A stretch of 64,000 nt of DNA. Source: Bryobacteraceae bacterium (GTDB taxonomy: Bacteria; Acidobacteriota; Terriglobia; Bryobacterales; Bryobacteraceae). The notes beneath the pieces were generated by a model. The model made no database searches. It was given only the letters and a program-made list of their open reading frames with translations, and had not been told where the DNA came from. The position numbers and the translations under genes were made by a program. This document shows positions 8,580 through 18,552 of the stretch, piece after piece (position 1 is the stretch's first letter; every line of letters begins with the position of its first letter). Where the stretch lies: the NCBI GenBank assembly GCA_019752335.1, contig JAIEMJ010000013.1, positions 310,001 through 374,000 of the forward strand, written 5' to 3'.

Positions 8580-9032
8580 ATGCCAGAAAGCCTAGCGCAA
8601 CAATATTTTCCCGTCCTGATCCAGATCCTCTTGGCTGGCTTGGTGGCAGGCGGCATGGTCGCCGCCGGACTCCTCATCGGCAAGAAGGTGAAGAATCGCG
8701 TTAAGGAGATGCCCTACGAGTGCGGCATCGTCCCCACGGGCAATGCCCGCGAGCGCTTCAGCGTCAAGTTCTACCTGGTGGGCATGTTGTTCATCCTCTT
8801 CGACATTGAGGCGGTATTCCTCTATCCCTGGGCCGTCGTGTTCCGCGAACTCAAGCTCTTCGCCTGGTTCGAAATGGTTTCTTTCGTAGTTTTGATTCTG
8901 GCGGGCTTCTTCTACATCTGGAAGAAAGGGGCGCTCGATTGGACCCAGGCCGAAACGAGCAAGGCCCACAAGCCGCCCACGGCCCTGGCCTTGATGCTGC
9001 GCGACGATCTAGAAGTGGTTGAGCGCCAGTGA
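8580..9032 (+). CDS. nuoA: NADH-quinone oxidoreductase subunit A
   Basis: A small membrane subunit of complex I, 150 residues, with three hydrophobic segments. The loop MPYECGIVPTG carries the family's conserved cysteine and glutamate. RFSVKFYLVGMLFILFDIE and VFLYPWAV are the other NuoA hallmarks. It sits at the junction of the peripheral and membrane arms near the quinone channel. The frame is open upstream, but ATG at 8580 gives the usual N-terminus just before the first helix. The ribosome-binding site is weak. The C-terminal ~20 residues extend past the last helix. First gene of the nuo operon. The next gene is nuoC, so nuoB is missing from its usual place. Confidence 0.96.
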   Translation: MPESLAQQYFPVLIQILLAGLVAGGMVAAGLLIGKKVKNRVKEMPYECGIVPTGNARERFSVKFYLVGMLFILFDIEAVFLYPWAVVFRELKLFAWFEMVSFVVLILAGFFYIWKKGALDWTQAETSKAHKPPTALALMLRDDLEVVERQ

Positions 9033-9060
9033 CTTTAGGCCAAAGAAAGAGGCGCAACCG

Positions 9061-9549
9061 ATGATTACTGAGTCCGCATTGGCCCGGCCCGACGTCGCCG
9101 CCGCCGTCGAAGTCCTCCCGGAGGCCATCGCCTGTGGAGTCGAGGCCCATGGCGAAGTCACCCTCGGCGTACCGCCCACCGAACTCCTCACCCTCGCCAG
9201 GTACCTCAAAGAGCAACAAGGCTACGCGCGCCTGAGCGCCGTCACGTGCGTCGACTGGCATCCCCGCGAACCCCGCTTCGAAGTCGTCTATCAGCTTCAT
9301 TCCATTGTCCATAATCGCCGCCTCCGCCTGAAGGTGAGCCTCCCGTCGGACGCCGCCGAAGTTGACTCCGTGACCGGCATCTGGCGCAGCGCCAACTGGT
9401 ACGAGCGCGAAGTCTTTGACCTCTTCGGCGTCCACTTCCGCAATCACCCAAACCTGCGCCGGATCATGATGCCCGAAGGCTGGGTGGGCCATCCCTTGCG
9501 CAAGGACTTCCCCGTCCACGGCCACAAATACAGCTATCAGGAGGGCTAA
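9061..9549 (+). CDS. nuoC: NADH-quinone oxidoreductase subunit C
   Basis: The 30-kDa-type subunit of the peripheral arm, 162 residues. ANWYEREVFDLFGVHFRNHP, RRIMMPEGWVGHPLRKDFP and the C-terminal HKYSYQEG are characteristic. NuoC packs with NuoD and NuoB near the quinone-binding site and has no cofactor. ATG at 9061 is chosen because AAGAGG lies nine bases upstream, although an open frame extends 14 codons further. It follows nuoA by 28 bases, with no room for nuoB. It is a separate gene from nuoD, unlike the fused NuoCD of enterobacteria. Confidence 0.96.
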   Translation: MITESALARPDVAAAVEVLPEAIACGVEAHGEVTLGVPPTELLTLARYLKEQQGYARLSAVTCVDWHPREPRFEVVYQLHSIVHNRRLRLKVSLPSDAAEVDSVTGIWRSANWYEREVFDLFGVHFRNHPNLRRIMMPEGWVGHPLRKDFPVHGHKYSYQEG

Positions 9550-9553
9550 CCAA

Positions 9554-10756
9554 ATGGAAGAGACTCTCATCGCTTCACCCGAAACCGGCAGTACACGCAA
9601 GATGACCCTCAACATGGGTCCGCAGCACCCGTCCACGCACGGCGTCTTGCGCATCGTGCTCGAACTCGACGGCGAAACCATCCTCACCGCGGCCCCCGAC
9701 ATCGGCTACCTGCATACCGGCATCGAAAAGGAGTTCGAGGCCAAGTTCTACGCCCAGGGCACACCGCTGACCGATCGCGTCGACTACCTGGCCAATCTCT
9801 CGAACAACCTTTGCTACGCGCTCACCGTGGAAAGGCTTCTGGGCCTCGAAATCCCCGCCCGCGCCAACTATACGCGCGTGCTGATGGCCGAACTGACGCG
9901 CCTGAATAGCCACCTGGTCTGGCTAGGCACCCATGCCCTCGATATCGGCGCCATGAGCATGTTCTTTTACTGCATGCGCGAGCGGGAAGACATCTTGCGT
10001 ATCTTCGAAATGTTCTCCGGACAGCGCATGATGACCAGCTACATCCGCATCGGCGGCTTGGCTCTCGATCATCCGCGCGGCGGCCTGGATACCATCCGCA
10101 AGTTTATCGATGCGTTCCCGTCAAAGGTAGACGAGTACGAAAACCTGCTCGACCAGAATCCCATTTGGAAGAATCGCACCCAAGGCGTCGGCTACATTCC
10201 GCTCGACGACATGCTTGACCTGGGCGTCACTGGGCCCATGATCCGCGCCGCGGGACTTGCCTGGGACATCCGCAAGAGCGAGCCCTACTCGGGCTACGAA
10301 CTCTTCGATTTCGACATTCCCACGCGCCAGGAAGGCGACGTTTATGCGCGCTACCAGGTGCGCATGGACGAGATGCGCCAGTCCGCGCGCATCATTACGC
10401 AAGCGCTCGACGGCATGCCCGAGGGTCCTTTTAAAGCCGAAGCGCCGAAGGTGATGCTGCCGGACCGCGAGAAGATGAAGACCCAAATGGAGGCCCTCAT
10501 CTACCACTTCAAGATCGTCACCGAAGGCTTCGCCGTGCCAAAAGGCGAGGCTTACGTCGCCGTCGAATCGCCCCGCGGCGAACTCGCTTACTACATCGTC
10601 AGCGATGGCGGCTCGAAGCCCTACCGTGTCCACATGCGCACGCCCAGCTTTGGCAACTTACAAGCCTTGCCCGCCATGGTGGAAGGCGGCCTCATCGCTG
10701 ACTCCATCGCCGGCCTCGGCAGCATGGATTTCGTCCTGGGAGACGTCGACCGATGA
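9554..10756 (+). CDS. nuoD: NADH-quinone oxidoreductase subunit D
   Basis: The 49-kDa subunit, 400 residues, which forms one wall of the quinone-reduction site. MTLNMGPQHPSTHGVLR near the N-terminus contains the conserved histidine of the beta-hairpin that contacts quinone. RIGGLALDHPRGG, RTQGVGYIPLDD and the end GSMDFVLGDVDR are standard. The gene begins four bases after the nuoC stop, with GAGGG as ribosome-binding site, and its stop overlaps nuoE as ATGA. NuoD normally binds next to the N2 cluster of NuoB, which is not encoded in this operon. Confidence 0.97.
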   Translation: MEETLIASPETGSTRKMTLNMGPQHPSTHGVLRIVLELDGETILTAAPDIGYLHTGIEKEFEAKFYAQGTPLTDRVDYLANLSNNLCYALTVERLLGLEIPARANYTRVLMAELTRLNSHLVWLGTHALDIGAMSMFFYCMREREDILRIFEMFSGQRMMTSYIRIGGLALDHPRGGLDTIRKFIDAFPSKVDEYENLLDQNPIWKNRTQGVGYIPLDDMLDLGVTGPMIRAAGLAWDIRKSEPYSGYELFDFDIPTRQEGDVYARYQVRMDEMRQSARIITQALDGMPEGPFKAEAPKVMLPDREKMKTQMEALIYHFKIVTEGFAVPKGEAYVAVESPRGELAYYIVSDGGSKPYRVHMRTPSFGNLQALPAMVEGGLIADSIAGLGSMDFVLGDVDR

Positions 10757-11241
10757 GCCTATCCCTATCCGCCACCACCGAGGCGCGCTGGCAGAAAATT
10801 CTCGATGCTTACCCCGAGGGCCGCAAGCGCTCGGCCGTGATTCCGATGCTCATCTTCGCGCAGGACGAGACCGGCATCATCACCCGCGAATTGATGGAAG
10901 AGATCGCCCGCCGCGCCGAAGTCGAATACTTGCAGGTGGAAGAGGTCGTCGGCTTTTATTCCATGCTGCGCAAGCAGCCGCTGGGTAAGTACCACGTTCA
11001 GGTCTGCACCAATATTAGTTGTATGCTCGCCGGCGGCATGGAATTGTGGCAGCATGCGTGCCAGTCGCTCCACTTGGGAAATAAGCAGACGTCGAAAGAC
11101 GGCCTGATTTCCATCGAAGAAGTGGAATGCATGGGCGCCTGTTCGTGGGCCCCCGCCATTGAGGTGAACTACGACTTCCACCACCACGTCACCCCGGCGC
11201 GTTTTGACGAAATCATTGCCGAAATTAAAGGAAAGGGTTAG
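10753..11241 (+). CDS. nuoE: NADH-quinone oxidoreductase subunit E
   Basis: The 24-kDa subunit, 162 residues, with a thioredoxin-like fold that holds the N1a [2Fe-2S] cluster. The four ligands are readable as Cys85 and Cys90 (VCTNISC) and Cys126 and Cys130 (ECMGAC). The N-terminal helical part contains the usual IITRELMEEIARR region. Together with NuoF and NuoG it forms the NADH-oxidising module, so this complex is meant to use NADH. The start overlaps nuoD by 4 bp. Confidence 0.96.
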   Translation: MSLSLSATTEARWQKILDAYPEGRKRSAVIPMLIFAQDETGIITRELMEEIARRAEVEYLQVEEVVGFYSMLRKQPLGKYHVQVCTNISCMLAGGMELWQHACQSLHLGNKQTSKDGLISIEEVECMGACSWAPAIEVNYDFHHHVTPARFDEIIAEIKGKG

Positions 11242-11244
11242 GGC

Positions 11245-12552
11245 GTGTTTAACCAACCGAGTCCGCATGAAGTGAAGATTCTCACCCGCCGTTTCGGCGT
11301 CGAGAATTCGTTTCGCATCGACGTGTCGCTGGCGCACCAGGGCTATGAAGGCCTGAAAAAAGCCATCGCCATGGGCGCCGACGCGGTGATCAATGAAGTG
11401 AAAGCCTCCGCCCTGCGTGGCCGCGGCGGCGCCGGTTTCCCCACCGGCATGAAGTGGAGCTTCATCCCACGCACCTCGCCCAAGCCCAAATACATCGTCT
11501 GCAACGCCGACGAAAGCGAGCCCGGCACCTGCAAGGACCGCTTACTCATCCAGAACGATCCCCATAGTCTCATCGAAGGTATCGCCATCGCTGGCTTTAC
11601 CATGAATTCGAATAAAGGCTATATTTACGTTCGCGGCGAGTATCGTTATTTGATTTCGATTCTCGAAACCGCCATCGCCGAAGCCTACCAGCACAATTTC
11701 CTGGGTAAAAACATTCAGGGCACCGGTTGGGATTTTGACTTACACGTTCACTCGGGCGCCGGCGCCTATGAGTGTGGCGAGGAAAGCGCCTTGCTCAACT
11801 CGCTCGAAGGCAAGCGCGGTACGCCTCGCCTGAAGCCGCCCTTCCCCGCCACCCACGGGCTTTACCAGTCGCCCACGTTGCTCAACAACGTCGAGAGCTT
11901 CTGCGCCGTCACCCACATCATTCGCGACGGCGCCGCCGAATTCGCCAAGCATGGCCCGGAAAAGAGCGGTGGTACGCGCCTGATGTGTATCTCCGGCCAC
12001 GTGCAGCGTCCGGGTGTTTATGAGCTGCCGCTCTCCACCACCTTGCCGTTCCTGATCAACGAAGTGGCCGGTGGTTTACGTCCTGGCCGCACCCTGAAGG
12101 CCGTCCAGCCCGGCGGCTCCTCCTCGCCGATCCTGCTGCCCGAAGAGTGCAACGTCGGCCTCGACTTTGACTCGTTGGCCAAGGCCGGCACTATGGCCGG
12201 CTCCGGAGGCATCGTCGTTCTCGACGACACCGCAGACATCGTCTCTTACGCCTTGCGCATCATCCGCTTCTATCAGCACGAAAGCTGCGGATGGTGTATC
12301 CCTTGCCGCGAAGGCACCACTTGGCTCAAGAAGATTCTCGAGCGCCTGGACCGTGGCGAAGGTAGCATGAAAGACGTCGACTTAGTCGGCGAGTTAGCGA
12401 AGAATATGTTCGGCCGTACCTTCTGCGCCCTCGGCGACGCCGCCGCCTGGCCCACGGGCTCCATCGTCAAGAAGTTCCGCGGGGAGTTCGAAACCAAATT
12501 GGCTACATACCAAGCGCGGGAAATCTCCGCCGAATTGGTCACCATCGGATAA
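11245..12552 (+). CDS. nuoF: NADH-quinone oxidoreductase subunit F (NADH- and FMN-binding)
   Basis: The 51-kDa subunit, 435 residues, which oxidises NADH through FMN and cluster N3. LRGRGGAGFPTGMKW is the FMN/NADH glycine-rich region, GAGAYECGEESALLNSLEG the second conserved segment, and ESCGWCIPCREGT with a later Cys (FCALGDAA) supplies the N3 [4Fe-4S] ligands. The start codon is GTG at 11245, three bases after nuoE, with a GGAAAGGG ribosome-binding region inside the end of nuoE. Confidence 0.97.
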   Translation: MFNQPSPHEVKILTRRFGVENSFRIDVSLAHQGYEGLKKAIAMGADAVINEVKASALRGRGGAGFPTGMKWSFIPRTSPKPKYIVCNADESEPGTCKDRLLIQNDPHSLIEGIAIAGFTMNSNKGYIYVRGEYRYLISILETAIAEAYQHNFLGKNIQGTGWDFDLHVHSGAGAYECGEESALLNSLEGKRGTPRLKPPFPATHGLYQSPTLLNNVESFCAVTHIIRDGAAEFAKHGPEKSGGTRLMCISGHVQRPGVYELPLSTTLPFLINEVAGGLRPGRTLKAVQPGGSSSPILLPEECNVGLDFDSLAKAGTMAGSGGIVVLDDTADIVSYALRIIRFYQHESCGWCIPCREGTTWLKKILERLDRGEGSMKDVDLVGELAKNMFGRTFCALGDAAAWPTGSIVKKFRGEFETKLATYQAREISAELVTIG

Positions 12553-12555
12553 CTC

Positions 12556-14655
12556 ATGGCCACTACTACCGCGCCACCTAGCGTCATCAATGCCAAGCTC
12601 AACGGGCAGGATATTCAAACCAAGCCCGGCACGCTGCTGATCAACCTCACCAAGGAATTGGGCATCGAAGTTCCCGCCTTCTGCTATTACGAAGGCTTTT
12701 CGCTGCAAGCCGCCTGCCGGATGTGTTTGGTGCAGGTGAATAACTCGCCCAAGTTACTCCCGGGCTGCACCACCATCGTCACCGAAGGCATGGTGATCGA
12801 GACGGAGAGTCCGCTGGTGGTGGAAGCGCGCAAGTCCATGCTTGAGTTCCTGCTGGTGAATCACCCGCTCGATTGTCCCGTTTGCGATAAGGGCGGCGAG
12901 TGCGAGTTGCAGGACATGGTCTTCAAGTACGGCGCGGGCGAAAGCCGCTTCGTCGACATCAAGCACCATGAGCCAGAGCGGCCGTTTTCGCCCGTCGTCT
13001 ACTACGACCCCGCCCGCTGCATCCTCTGTTACCGCTGTGTGAGAGTCTGCGACGAAGGCTACGGCGTCAACGCCCTCGGCGTCGTCAATCGCGGCGTCCT
13101 CAGCGAGATCGCCCCCAACCTCGGCGACCAACTCAATTGCGACGAGTGCGGCGCCTGCATCGACATCTGCCCCGTCGGAGCGCTTACTTCTCACACTTAC
13201 CGCTACAAGACCCGCCCCTGGGAGATGAAGCACGTCGGCACTACCTGTGCCCACTGCTCCAACGGTTGCAAGACGACGCTCGGCGTCCGCAACGACGAAA
13301 TCATGCGCGCGAACAATCGCGATGCCTCAGGGTTGAACGAAGAGTTCCTCTGCATCAAGGGCCGTTTCGGTTTTGACTTCAATCATCACGCCGAACGCCT
13401 GCAGTCGCCGCTGATGCGCGTTGACGGCGAGTTACAACCGGTAAGTTGGTCGAAGGCTCTGGCCGCCGTCGCGAGTAAGTTCAACGCGGTGAAGTCCGCG
13501 GGCGGTAAGTTCGGCGTCGTGGGGTCGAACCATACCAGCAACGAAGAGAATTACTACTTACAGAAATTCGCGCGGCAGGGTTTGGGAACGAATCACCTCG
13601 ACCACGCGCGCACCGGCGACGTGGTTACCTTGGTCGACGCCCTTTCCGGCAAGAACGGCAAACTGGCCGTCATGGCCGACCTCTACCAGACCAAGGCAGC
13701 CCTGGTCATCGGCAGCGACCTCGCCCAGCAACATCCGCTGCTCGCCTACGAACTCCGCCGCAACTTCCGCCATCACCAGGCCCGCGTATACGCCATGACG
13801 CCCGGCCCGGTGCGCGAAGACAGCTACGCCGTAGCCAAGGCCCGTGTGCCCTTTGGCGAGGAACTGGCCGCGCTCGAAAGCTGGCGCGAAGCGCTCGCCA
13901 AAGAGCCGGAACTCCTCATCCTCTTCGGCGACTCGATCAAAGGCGACGCGGTTCGCCGCCTGGTCGACTTCGGCGAGTCGCTCGGCATCCCCGTCAAATA
14001 CGTCGCGCTGGTGGACTACGCCAATTCGCGCGGCGCGATCGACATGGGGCTCGTACCCGAGTTGCTCCCCGGCTACGCCGCATCCGGCCAGCCCGGCATG
14101 ACGCTGCCCGAGATGCTCGCTGATCCGAAACTCGACGTGCTCTGGGTGGTGGGCGCGGATCCGCTCGCGGGCGCGAAGCTGGCCGGTAAGCCTTTCGTCG
14201 TCGTGCAGGATCTCTTCCTGACGGCCACGGCCGCCGCCGCGGACGTCGTTTTCCCGGCGGCTTCGGCCTACGAGAAGAAGGGCACCGTCACTAACGTCAC
14301 CGGCGAACTGCAACGGCTCAACGCCGCCGTCAAGACCATGGGCACGAAGCCGGATCTCGAAATTCTGGGGCTCCTGGGTAAGGAAATGGGCCTCGATCTC
14401 GGAATTTGGATCGCCGACGCTGTGCTCGAAGAGATTCGGCGCAACGTGCGTGGCTATAATGTAACGATGCCAATTCTAGCCAGCGGTGGAGCGGCGCTCA
14501 CCTCTCCGGTGAATGGCCGGGTGAATGTCGCCAGCCGGCCCGAACTCATCCGTTCGGCGGGCGATACGTTGTTTACCTCCGGTACGCTTACGAAATACTC
14601 ACAGGTGCTGAACTCAGTGCCGGAACGGCCAGGCCAGCTCTATAAGCCGGTATAA
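12556..14655 (+). CDS. nuoG: NADH-quinone oxidoreductase subunit G
   Basis: The large iron-sulfur subunit, 699 residues. Ligands for N1b are Cys43, Cys54, Cys57 and Cys71. The N5 region has His103, Cys107, Cys110 and Cys116. Two further [4Fe-4S] motifs are at Cys155/158/161/165 and Cys195/198/201/205. CAHCSNGC from residue 231 and a later FLCIKG resemble the extra N7 cluster found in some bacteria. The second half is a molybdopterin-oxidoreductase-like fold that in complex I has no molybdenum. It starts three bases after nuoF. The next gene is nuoH with no gap, so nuoI does not follow at a distance either. Confidence 0.96.
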   Translation: MATTTAPPSVINAKLNGQDIQTKPGTLLINLTKELGIEVPAFCYYEGFSLQAACRMCLVQVNNSPKLLPGCTTIVTEGMVIETESPLVVEARKSMLEFLLVNHPLDCPVCDKGGECELQDMVFKYGAGESRFVDIKHHEPERPFSPVVYYDPARCILCYRCVRVCDEGYGVNALGVVNRGVLSEIAPNLGDQLNCDECGACIDICPVGALTSHTYRYKTRPWEMKHVGTTCAHCSNGCKTTLGVRNDEIMRANNRDASGLNEEFLCIKGRFGFDFNHHAERLQSPLMRVDGELQPVSWSKALAAVASKFNAVKSAGGKFGVVGSNHTSNEENYYLQKFARQGLGTNHLDHARTGDVVTLVDALSGKNGKLAVMADLYQTKAALVIGSDLAQQHPLLAYELRRNFRHHQARVYAMTPGPVREDSYAVAKARVPFGEELAALESWREALAKEPELLILFGDSIKGDAVRRLVDFGESLGIPVKYVALVDYANSRGAIDMGLVPELLPGYAASGQPGMTLPEMLADPKLDVLWVVGADPLAGAKLAGKPFVVVQDLFLTATAAAADVVFPAASAYEKKGTVTNVTGELQRLNAAVKTMGTKPDLEILGLLGKEMGLDLGIWIADAVLEEIRRNVRGYNVTMPILASGGAALTSPVNGRVNVASRPELIRSAGDTLFTSGTLTKYSQVLNSVPERPGQLYKPV

Positions 14656-14658
14656 GGC

Positions 14659-15852
14659 ATGGATTATTTTCTCGTTAGTCTGATTAAGATCGTCGTAGTT
14701 TTCGGCGCGTTCATGACGACGCTGGCCTACTTGCAGTGGGTGGAACGCAAGGTCCTCGCGCACATTCAGTTGCGCTTGGGTCCGCAACGCGTCGGCCCGC
14801 ACGGACTGTTGCAGCCGCTCGCTGACGTCATCAAGCTGGCCACCAAAGAAGGCGTCATCCCTGCCAATGTCAATACCTTCTTCTATATTCTGGCTCCGTT
14901 TATTGCCGTCTCCCTGGCCCTGATTTCGATTGCCGTAATTCCCTTCGGCCCGGCCATTGAGCTCTTCGGCGTGCGCACGAACCTGGAGCTCACCAGCCTC
15001 AACATCGGCGTCTTGCTGATTCTCGCCATTAGCTCGGTCGGCGTTTATGGCATCGCTTTGGGCGGATGGGCCTCCAACAATAAATATTCGCTGATGGGCG
15101 GCCTGCGTAGCTCCGCGCAGATGATCAGTTATGAGTTACCCATGGCCATCGCTTTGGCGACGCCGTTATTGGTTCTGAATACCCTGGACCTGCGCCAGAT
15201 TGCCGAGCGGCAGGGCGGCGGTTGGTTCTGGAATTGGACCGCCTTCAGTGCCCCGCCCTTGCTCTTCATCGCTTTCGTGGTTTTCCTGATTTCCGCTTTC
15301 GCGGAAACCAACCGCGTCCCGTTTGACTTACCCGAAGCGGAAAACGAGTTAGTCGCCGGCTTTCACACCGAATATTCGAGCCTCGCCTTTGCCGGGTTCT
15401 TTATGGCCGAGTACGCCAACATGGTCACCATCACCTGCGTGGCCACCACCATCTTCCTCGGCGGCTGGCATCCTCCCTTCCCTGCCCCTTACTCGAACTA
15501 TGTCCCGACCGCTCTCTTCTGGTTCTTCGGCGCCATCTTACTCTTTCACGGACTTACTCAGCCGGCCCGGCGCTGGGACCGGTTTACGTTTCCCATCTTC
15601 GGCGTTCTCTCACTCGGCCTGGGCGCCATCTTCCTCGGCGCTACGTTTTTTCCAGTGGTAGGCCAGATTCTCTTTCCCGTCTTCTGGTTCGTGGCCAAGG
15701 TCGGCCTGTTGCTCTTCATCTTCATTTGGGTGCGCGGCACACTGCCGCGCTTCCGTTATGACCAACTGATGCGCTTCACCTGGACCTTCTTGTTCCCCGT
15801 CGCCCTCGGCTGCTTATTGCTGACTGGTTTGAAGGTGGCCTTATTCGGATGA
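14659..15852 (+). CDS. nuoH: NADH-quinone oxidoreductase subunit H
   Basis: The membrane subunit that forms most of the quinone chamber, 397 residues with about eight helices. Typical segments are WVERKVLAHIQLRLGPQRVG, LADVIKLATKEGVIP and FAETNRVPFDLPEAENELV, with acidic residues of the E-channel. It follows nuoG by three bases and overlaps nuoJ as ATGA. In most operons nuoI lies between nuoH and nuoJ. Here it does not. Confidence 0.97.
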   Translation: MDYFLVSLIKIVVVFGAFMTTLAYLQWVERKVLAHIQLRLGPQRVGPHGLLQPLADVIKLATKEGVIPANVNTFFYILAPFIAVSLALISIAVIPFGPAIELFGVRTNLELTSLNIGVLLILAISSVGVYGIALGGWASNNKYSLMGGLRSSAQMISYELPMAIALATPLLVLNTLDLRQIAERQGGGWFWNWTAFSAPPLLFIAFVVFLISAFAETNRVPFDLPEAENELVAGFHTEYSSLAFAGFFMAEYANMVTITCVATTIFLGGWHPPFPAPYSNYVPTALFWFFGAILLFHGLTQPARRWDRFTFPIFGVLSLGLGAIFLGATFFPVVGQILFPVFWFVAKVGLLLFIFIWVRGTLPRFRYDQLMRFTWTFLFPVALGCLLLTGLKVALFG

Positions 15853-16370
15853 TCCCTCTACCCAATCTCGACGTCATCGCCTTCCTGGTTCTCGCCACCT
15901 TCGCCGTGCTCTGCGGACTCAGCGTCATTCTGCAGAAGCATGCCGTCGCCAGCGCCCTCTCGCTGGTCGGCGTGATGGGTGCGCTGGCCGTTCTGTATCT
16001 GATGCTCGGCGCGGAGTTTCTGGCAGCAGTACAGATGATCGTCTACGCGGGCGCGATCATGGTGCTCTTCGTCTTCGTCATCATGCTTCTGAACGCCGGT
16101 AGCGAACAGAAGAGCAATCGTCCGCGTTACTTCGCTTACTTCGCCGGCATTCCCGCCTTACTGGTTTTTCTTGGCTTGATCGCGAACTTCATCCTGCGCG
16201 AGCTACCGAATTCGGCGAGTGTCCAGTTTGGCGCGTTCACGCAGGGTGGACCCGCCCCGGTTGGCCGCCTTCTCTTTACCAAATACCTACTGCCCTTTGA
16301 AGTCACTTCGCTCCTGGTGCTCATCGCGATCATCGGGGCGATGGTTCTCGCGAAGAAGGAGATCGACTAA
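15849..16370 (+). CDS. nuoJ: NADH-quinone oxidoreductase subunit J
   Basis: A membrane subunit of 173 residues with about five hydrophobic segments. The central [19 protein letters not shown] is the conserved helix that rotates during turnover and carries the pi-bulge in solved structures. The C-terminus [19 protein letters not shown] is also family-typical. Coupled by 4-bp overlap to nuoH. Confidence 0.95.
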   Translation: MIPLPNLDVIAFLVLATFAVLCGLSVILQKHAVASALSLVGVMGALAVLYLMLGAEFLAAVQMIVYAGAIMVLFVFVIMLLNAGSEQKSNRPRYFAYFAGIPALLVFLGLIANFILRELPNSASVQFGAFTQGGPAPVGRLLFTKYLLPFEVTSLLVLIAIIGAMVLAKKEID

Positions 16371-16371
16371 C

Positions 16372-16686
16372 ATGCTCCCGAATGCAGTACCGGTTAGTTG
16401 GTACCTCGTCCTCAGCGCGATTCTCTTTTCGCTGGGCGTGGCCGGCTTTCTCATTCGCCGCAACATCATCACCGTCTTCATGTGCATTGAATTGATGCTC
16501 AACGCGGTGAACCTCAGTTTTGTCGCCTTCTCTTACGAACTCAAGAAAATCGACGGCCAACTCTTCACCTTCTTCGTGATGGTGGTCGCCGCCGCTGAAG
16601 CCGCCGTCGGCTTGGCGATCATTCTTACTATCTTCCGCCACCGGATGTCGCTCGAAATTGACGACGTCTCGAGCCTGAAAAACTAG
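16372..16686 (+). CDS. nuoK: NADH-quinone oxidoreductase subunit K
   Basis: A small three-helix subunit of 104 residues. [18 protein letters not shown] holds the conserved glutamate of the proton path, and [18 protein letters not shown] the second one. ATG at 16372 is supported by AAGGAGAT about ten bases upstream and by normal family length. The longer open frame upstream lies inside nuoJ and is not used. Confidence 0.95.
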   Translation: MLPNAVPVSWYLVLSAILFSLGVAGFLIRRNIITVFMCIELMLNAVNLSFVAFSYELKKIDGQLFTFFVMVVAAAEAAVGLAIILTIFRHRMSLEIDDVSSLKN

Positions 16687-16689
16687 ATC

Positions 16690-18552
16690 ATGACAGAATC
16701 CCAAAGTCTTTGGCTCATCCCGATCCTGCCGCTGATTGGCGCCGCTATCAATGGTCTCCTCGGCCGCCGGCTACCCAAGGCAGCCGTCAGCGCGATCGCC
16801 ATTCTCACCGTGCTGGGCTCGTTTCTCTGGGTCATCAAGACCATCTCCGCCCTCGGTGACCTCGCCGCGCCTCACTCCGAGCACTACTTTACCTGGATCC
16901 AAAGTGGCACGCTCGACATCGGCGTGGACTTCATGATCGACCGGCTCACCCGCGTCATGCTCCTCATCGTTACCGGCGTCGGGCTCCTGATTCACATTTA
17001 CGCCACCGGCTATATGGACCACGAAGAAGGCTTCGCGCGTTTCTTCAGTTACCTCAACCTCTTCATGTTCTTCATGCTCACTCTGGTGCTGGCGAAGAAC
17101 TTCTTGCTAGTGTTTGTCGGCTGGGAAGGGGTGGGACTTGCCAGTTACTTACTGATCGGGTTTTACCTGAAGGAGAAATTCGCCGGCGACGCGGGAAAGA
17201 AGGCCTTCATCGTCAACCGCATCGGCGACTTCGGCTTTTCGCTCGCTATGTTCCTGATCGTGCTGACGTTTGGTTCACTCGATTTCACGAAAGTCTTTGC
17301 AGCCGCGGCCAAGATGCCGGTGGAGGCGCACGCGGGAATACTTACGGCCATCGCGTTGTTGATCTTTGTGGGCGCTTGCGGTAAGTCGGCGCAAATGCCC
17401 TTGTATGTGTGGCTGCCGGACGCAATGGCCGGCCCCACGCCGGTCTCGGCCCTAATCCACGCCGCTACGATGGTGACGGCTGGCGTCTATATCGTCGCGC
17501 GCGCTAGTGTCATCTTCGACCGTGCTCCGCTTGCGCTCGATGTGGTCAGTTACATCGGACTACTTACGGCCGTCGTTGCCGCCACCATCGGCATGACGCA
17601 GTATGACATCAAGAAGGTCTTTGCTTACTCCACCGTTTCGCAGTTAGGCTTCATGTTCATGGCCTGCGGCGCCAAGGCCTATAGCTCCGGCATCTTCCAC
17701 GTGGCGACGCACGCGTTCTTTAAGGCGGTGCTCTTCCTGGGCGCTGGTAGCGTGATCCATGCGCTGCACGGCGAGCAAGATATGCGCAACATGGGCGGTT
17801 TGCGATCAAAGACGCCACAGACATTCATTACTCTCTGCCTAGCTTGGCTGGCTATATCAGGGGTACCTCCGTTCTCGGGCGCCATGAGTAAAGACGAAAT
17901 CCTGATCGCGGTCCATGGCAAATCGGAATGGATGTTTTGGGTTGGCGTCGTCACCGCCGGACTTACCGCTTTCTACGTTTCACGCGCGATGTTCATGACC
18001 TTCTTTGGCGAGTATCGCGGTAAGGCACATCCGCATGAGTCTCCCTTCTCGATGACGGGTCCGCTGTGGGTATTGGGCCTCTTGAGCGCCGTAGGCGGCT
18101 ATTTAGTGCGCGATCTGGTCCACAGCATCGGCCCCGAGGTCGCGGAACATGGCGACCACTCCAGCCTGGGGTTCATCGTTGTCGCGGCCGGCCTGATCGG
18201 CATCGCTCTGGCGGCTTTCGTTTATTTGTTCAGCCGCGGCCTGTCGCAGAGTTTCGCCAAGGCCTTGGGCCCGGTCTACCATCTGGTCTACGACAAGTAT
18301 CGCGTCGACGAATTCTATGACGCGGTCATCGTGCGGCCCATCCAAGCCGGCTCGACTTGGGTCCTCTGGCGCGGCGTGGACCACTATCTGGTCGACGGTC
18401 TAGTACAAGGAATCGGCAATACGATTGGTAACGTCGGAGTCGTACTACGGCGCGCGCAGGGTGGGCACATTCCCTCTTACGCCACTTGGATCGCGGTCGG
18501 CGCGGCTGCGGCGTTAGTCGGCTTCCAGATCCTTTCGGGAGGCGCCCGATGA
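16690..18552 (+). CDS. nuoL: NADH-quinone oxidoreductase subunit L
   Basis: The distal antiporter-like proton-pumping subunit, 620 residues. VGWEGVGLASYLLIGFYL, MPLYVWLPDAMAGPTPVSAL and HAATMVTAGVYIVAR contain the conserved Glu, Lys and His residues of the proton path. The C-terminal part includes the region expected to form the long lateral helix. The stop overlaps nuoM as ATGA. Confidence 0.97.
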   Translation: MTESQSLWLIPILPLIGAAINGLLGRRLPKAAVSAIAILTVLGSFLWVIKTISALGDLAAPHSEHYFTWIQSGTLDIGVDFMIDRLTRVMLLIVTGVGLLIHIYATGYMDHEEGFARFFSYLNLFMFFMLTLVLAKNFLLVFVGWEGVGLASYLLIGFYLKEKFAGDAGKKAFIVNRIGDFGFSLAMFLIVLTFGSLDFTKVFAAAAKMPVEAHAGILTAIALLIFVGACGKSAQMPLYVWLPDAMAGPTPVSALIHAATMVTAGVYIVARASVIFDRAPLALDVVSYIGLLTAVVAATIGMTQYDIKKVFAYSTVSQLGFMFMACGAKAYSSGIFHVATHAFFKAVLFLGAGSVIHALHGEQDMRNMGGLRSKTPQTFITLCLAWLAISGVPPFSGAMSKDEILIAVHGKSEWMFWVGVVTAGLTAFYVSRAMFMTFFGEYRGKAHPHESPFSMTGPLWVLGLLSAVGGYLVRDLVHSIGPEVAEHGDHSSLGFIVVAAGLIGIALAAFVYLFSRGLSQSFAKALGPVYHLVYDKYRVDEFYDAVIVRPIQAGSTWVLWRGVDHYLVDGLVQGIGNTIGNVGVVLRRAQGGHIPSYATWIAVGAAAALVGFQILSGGAR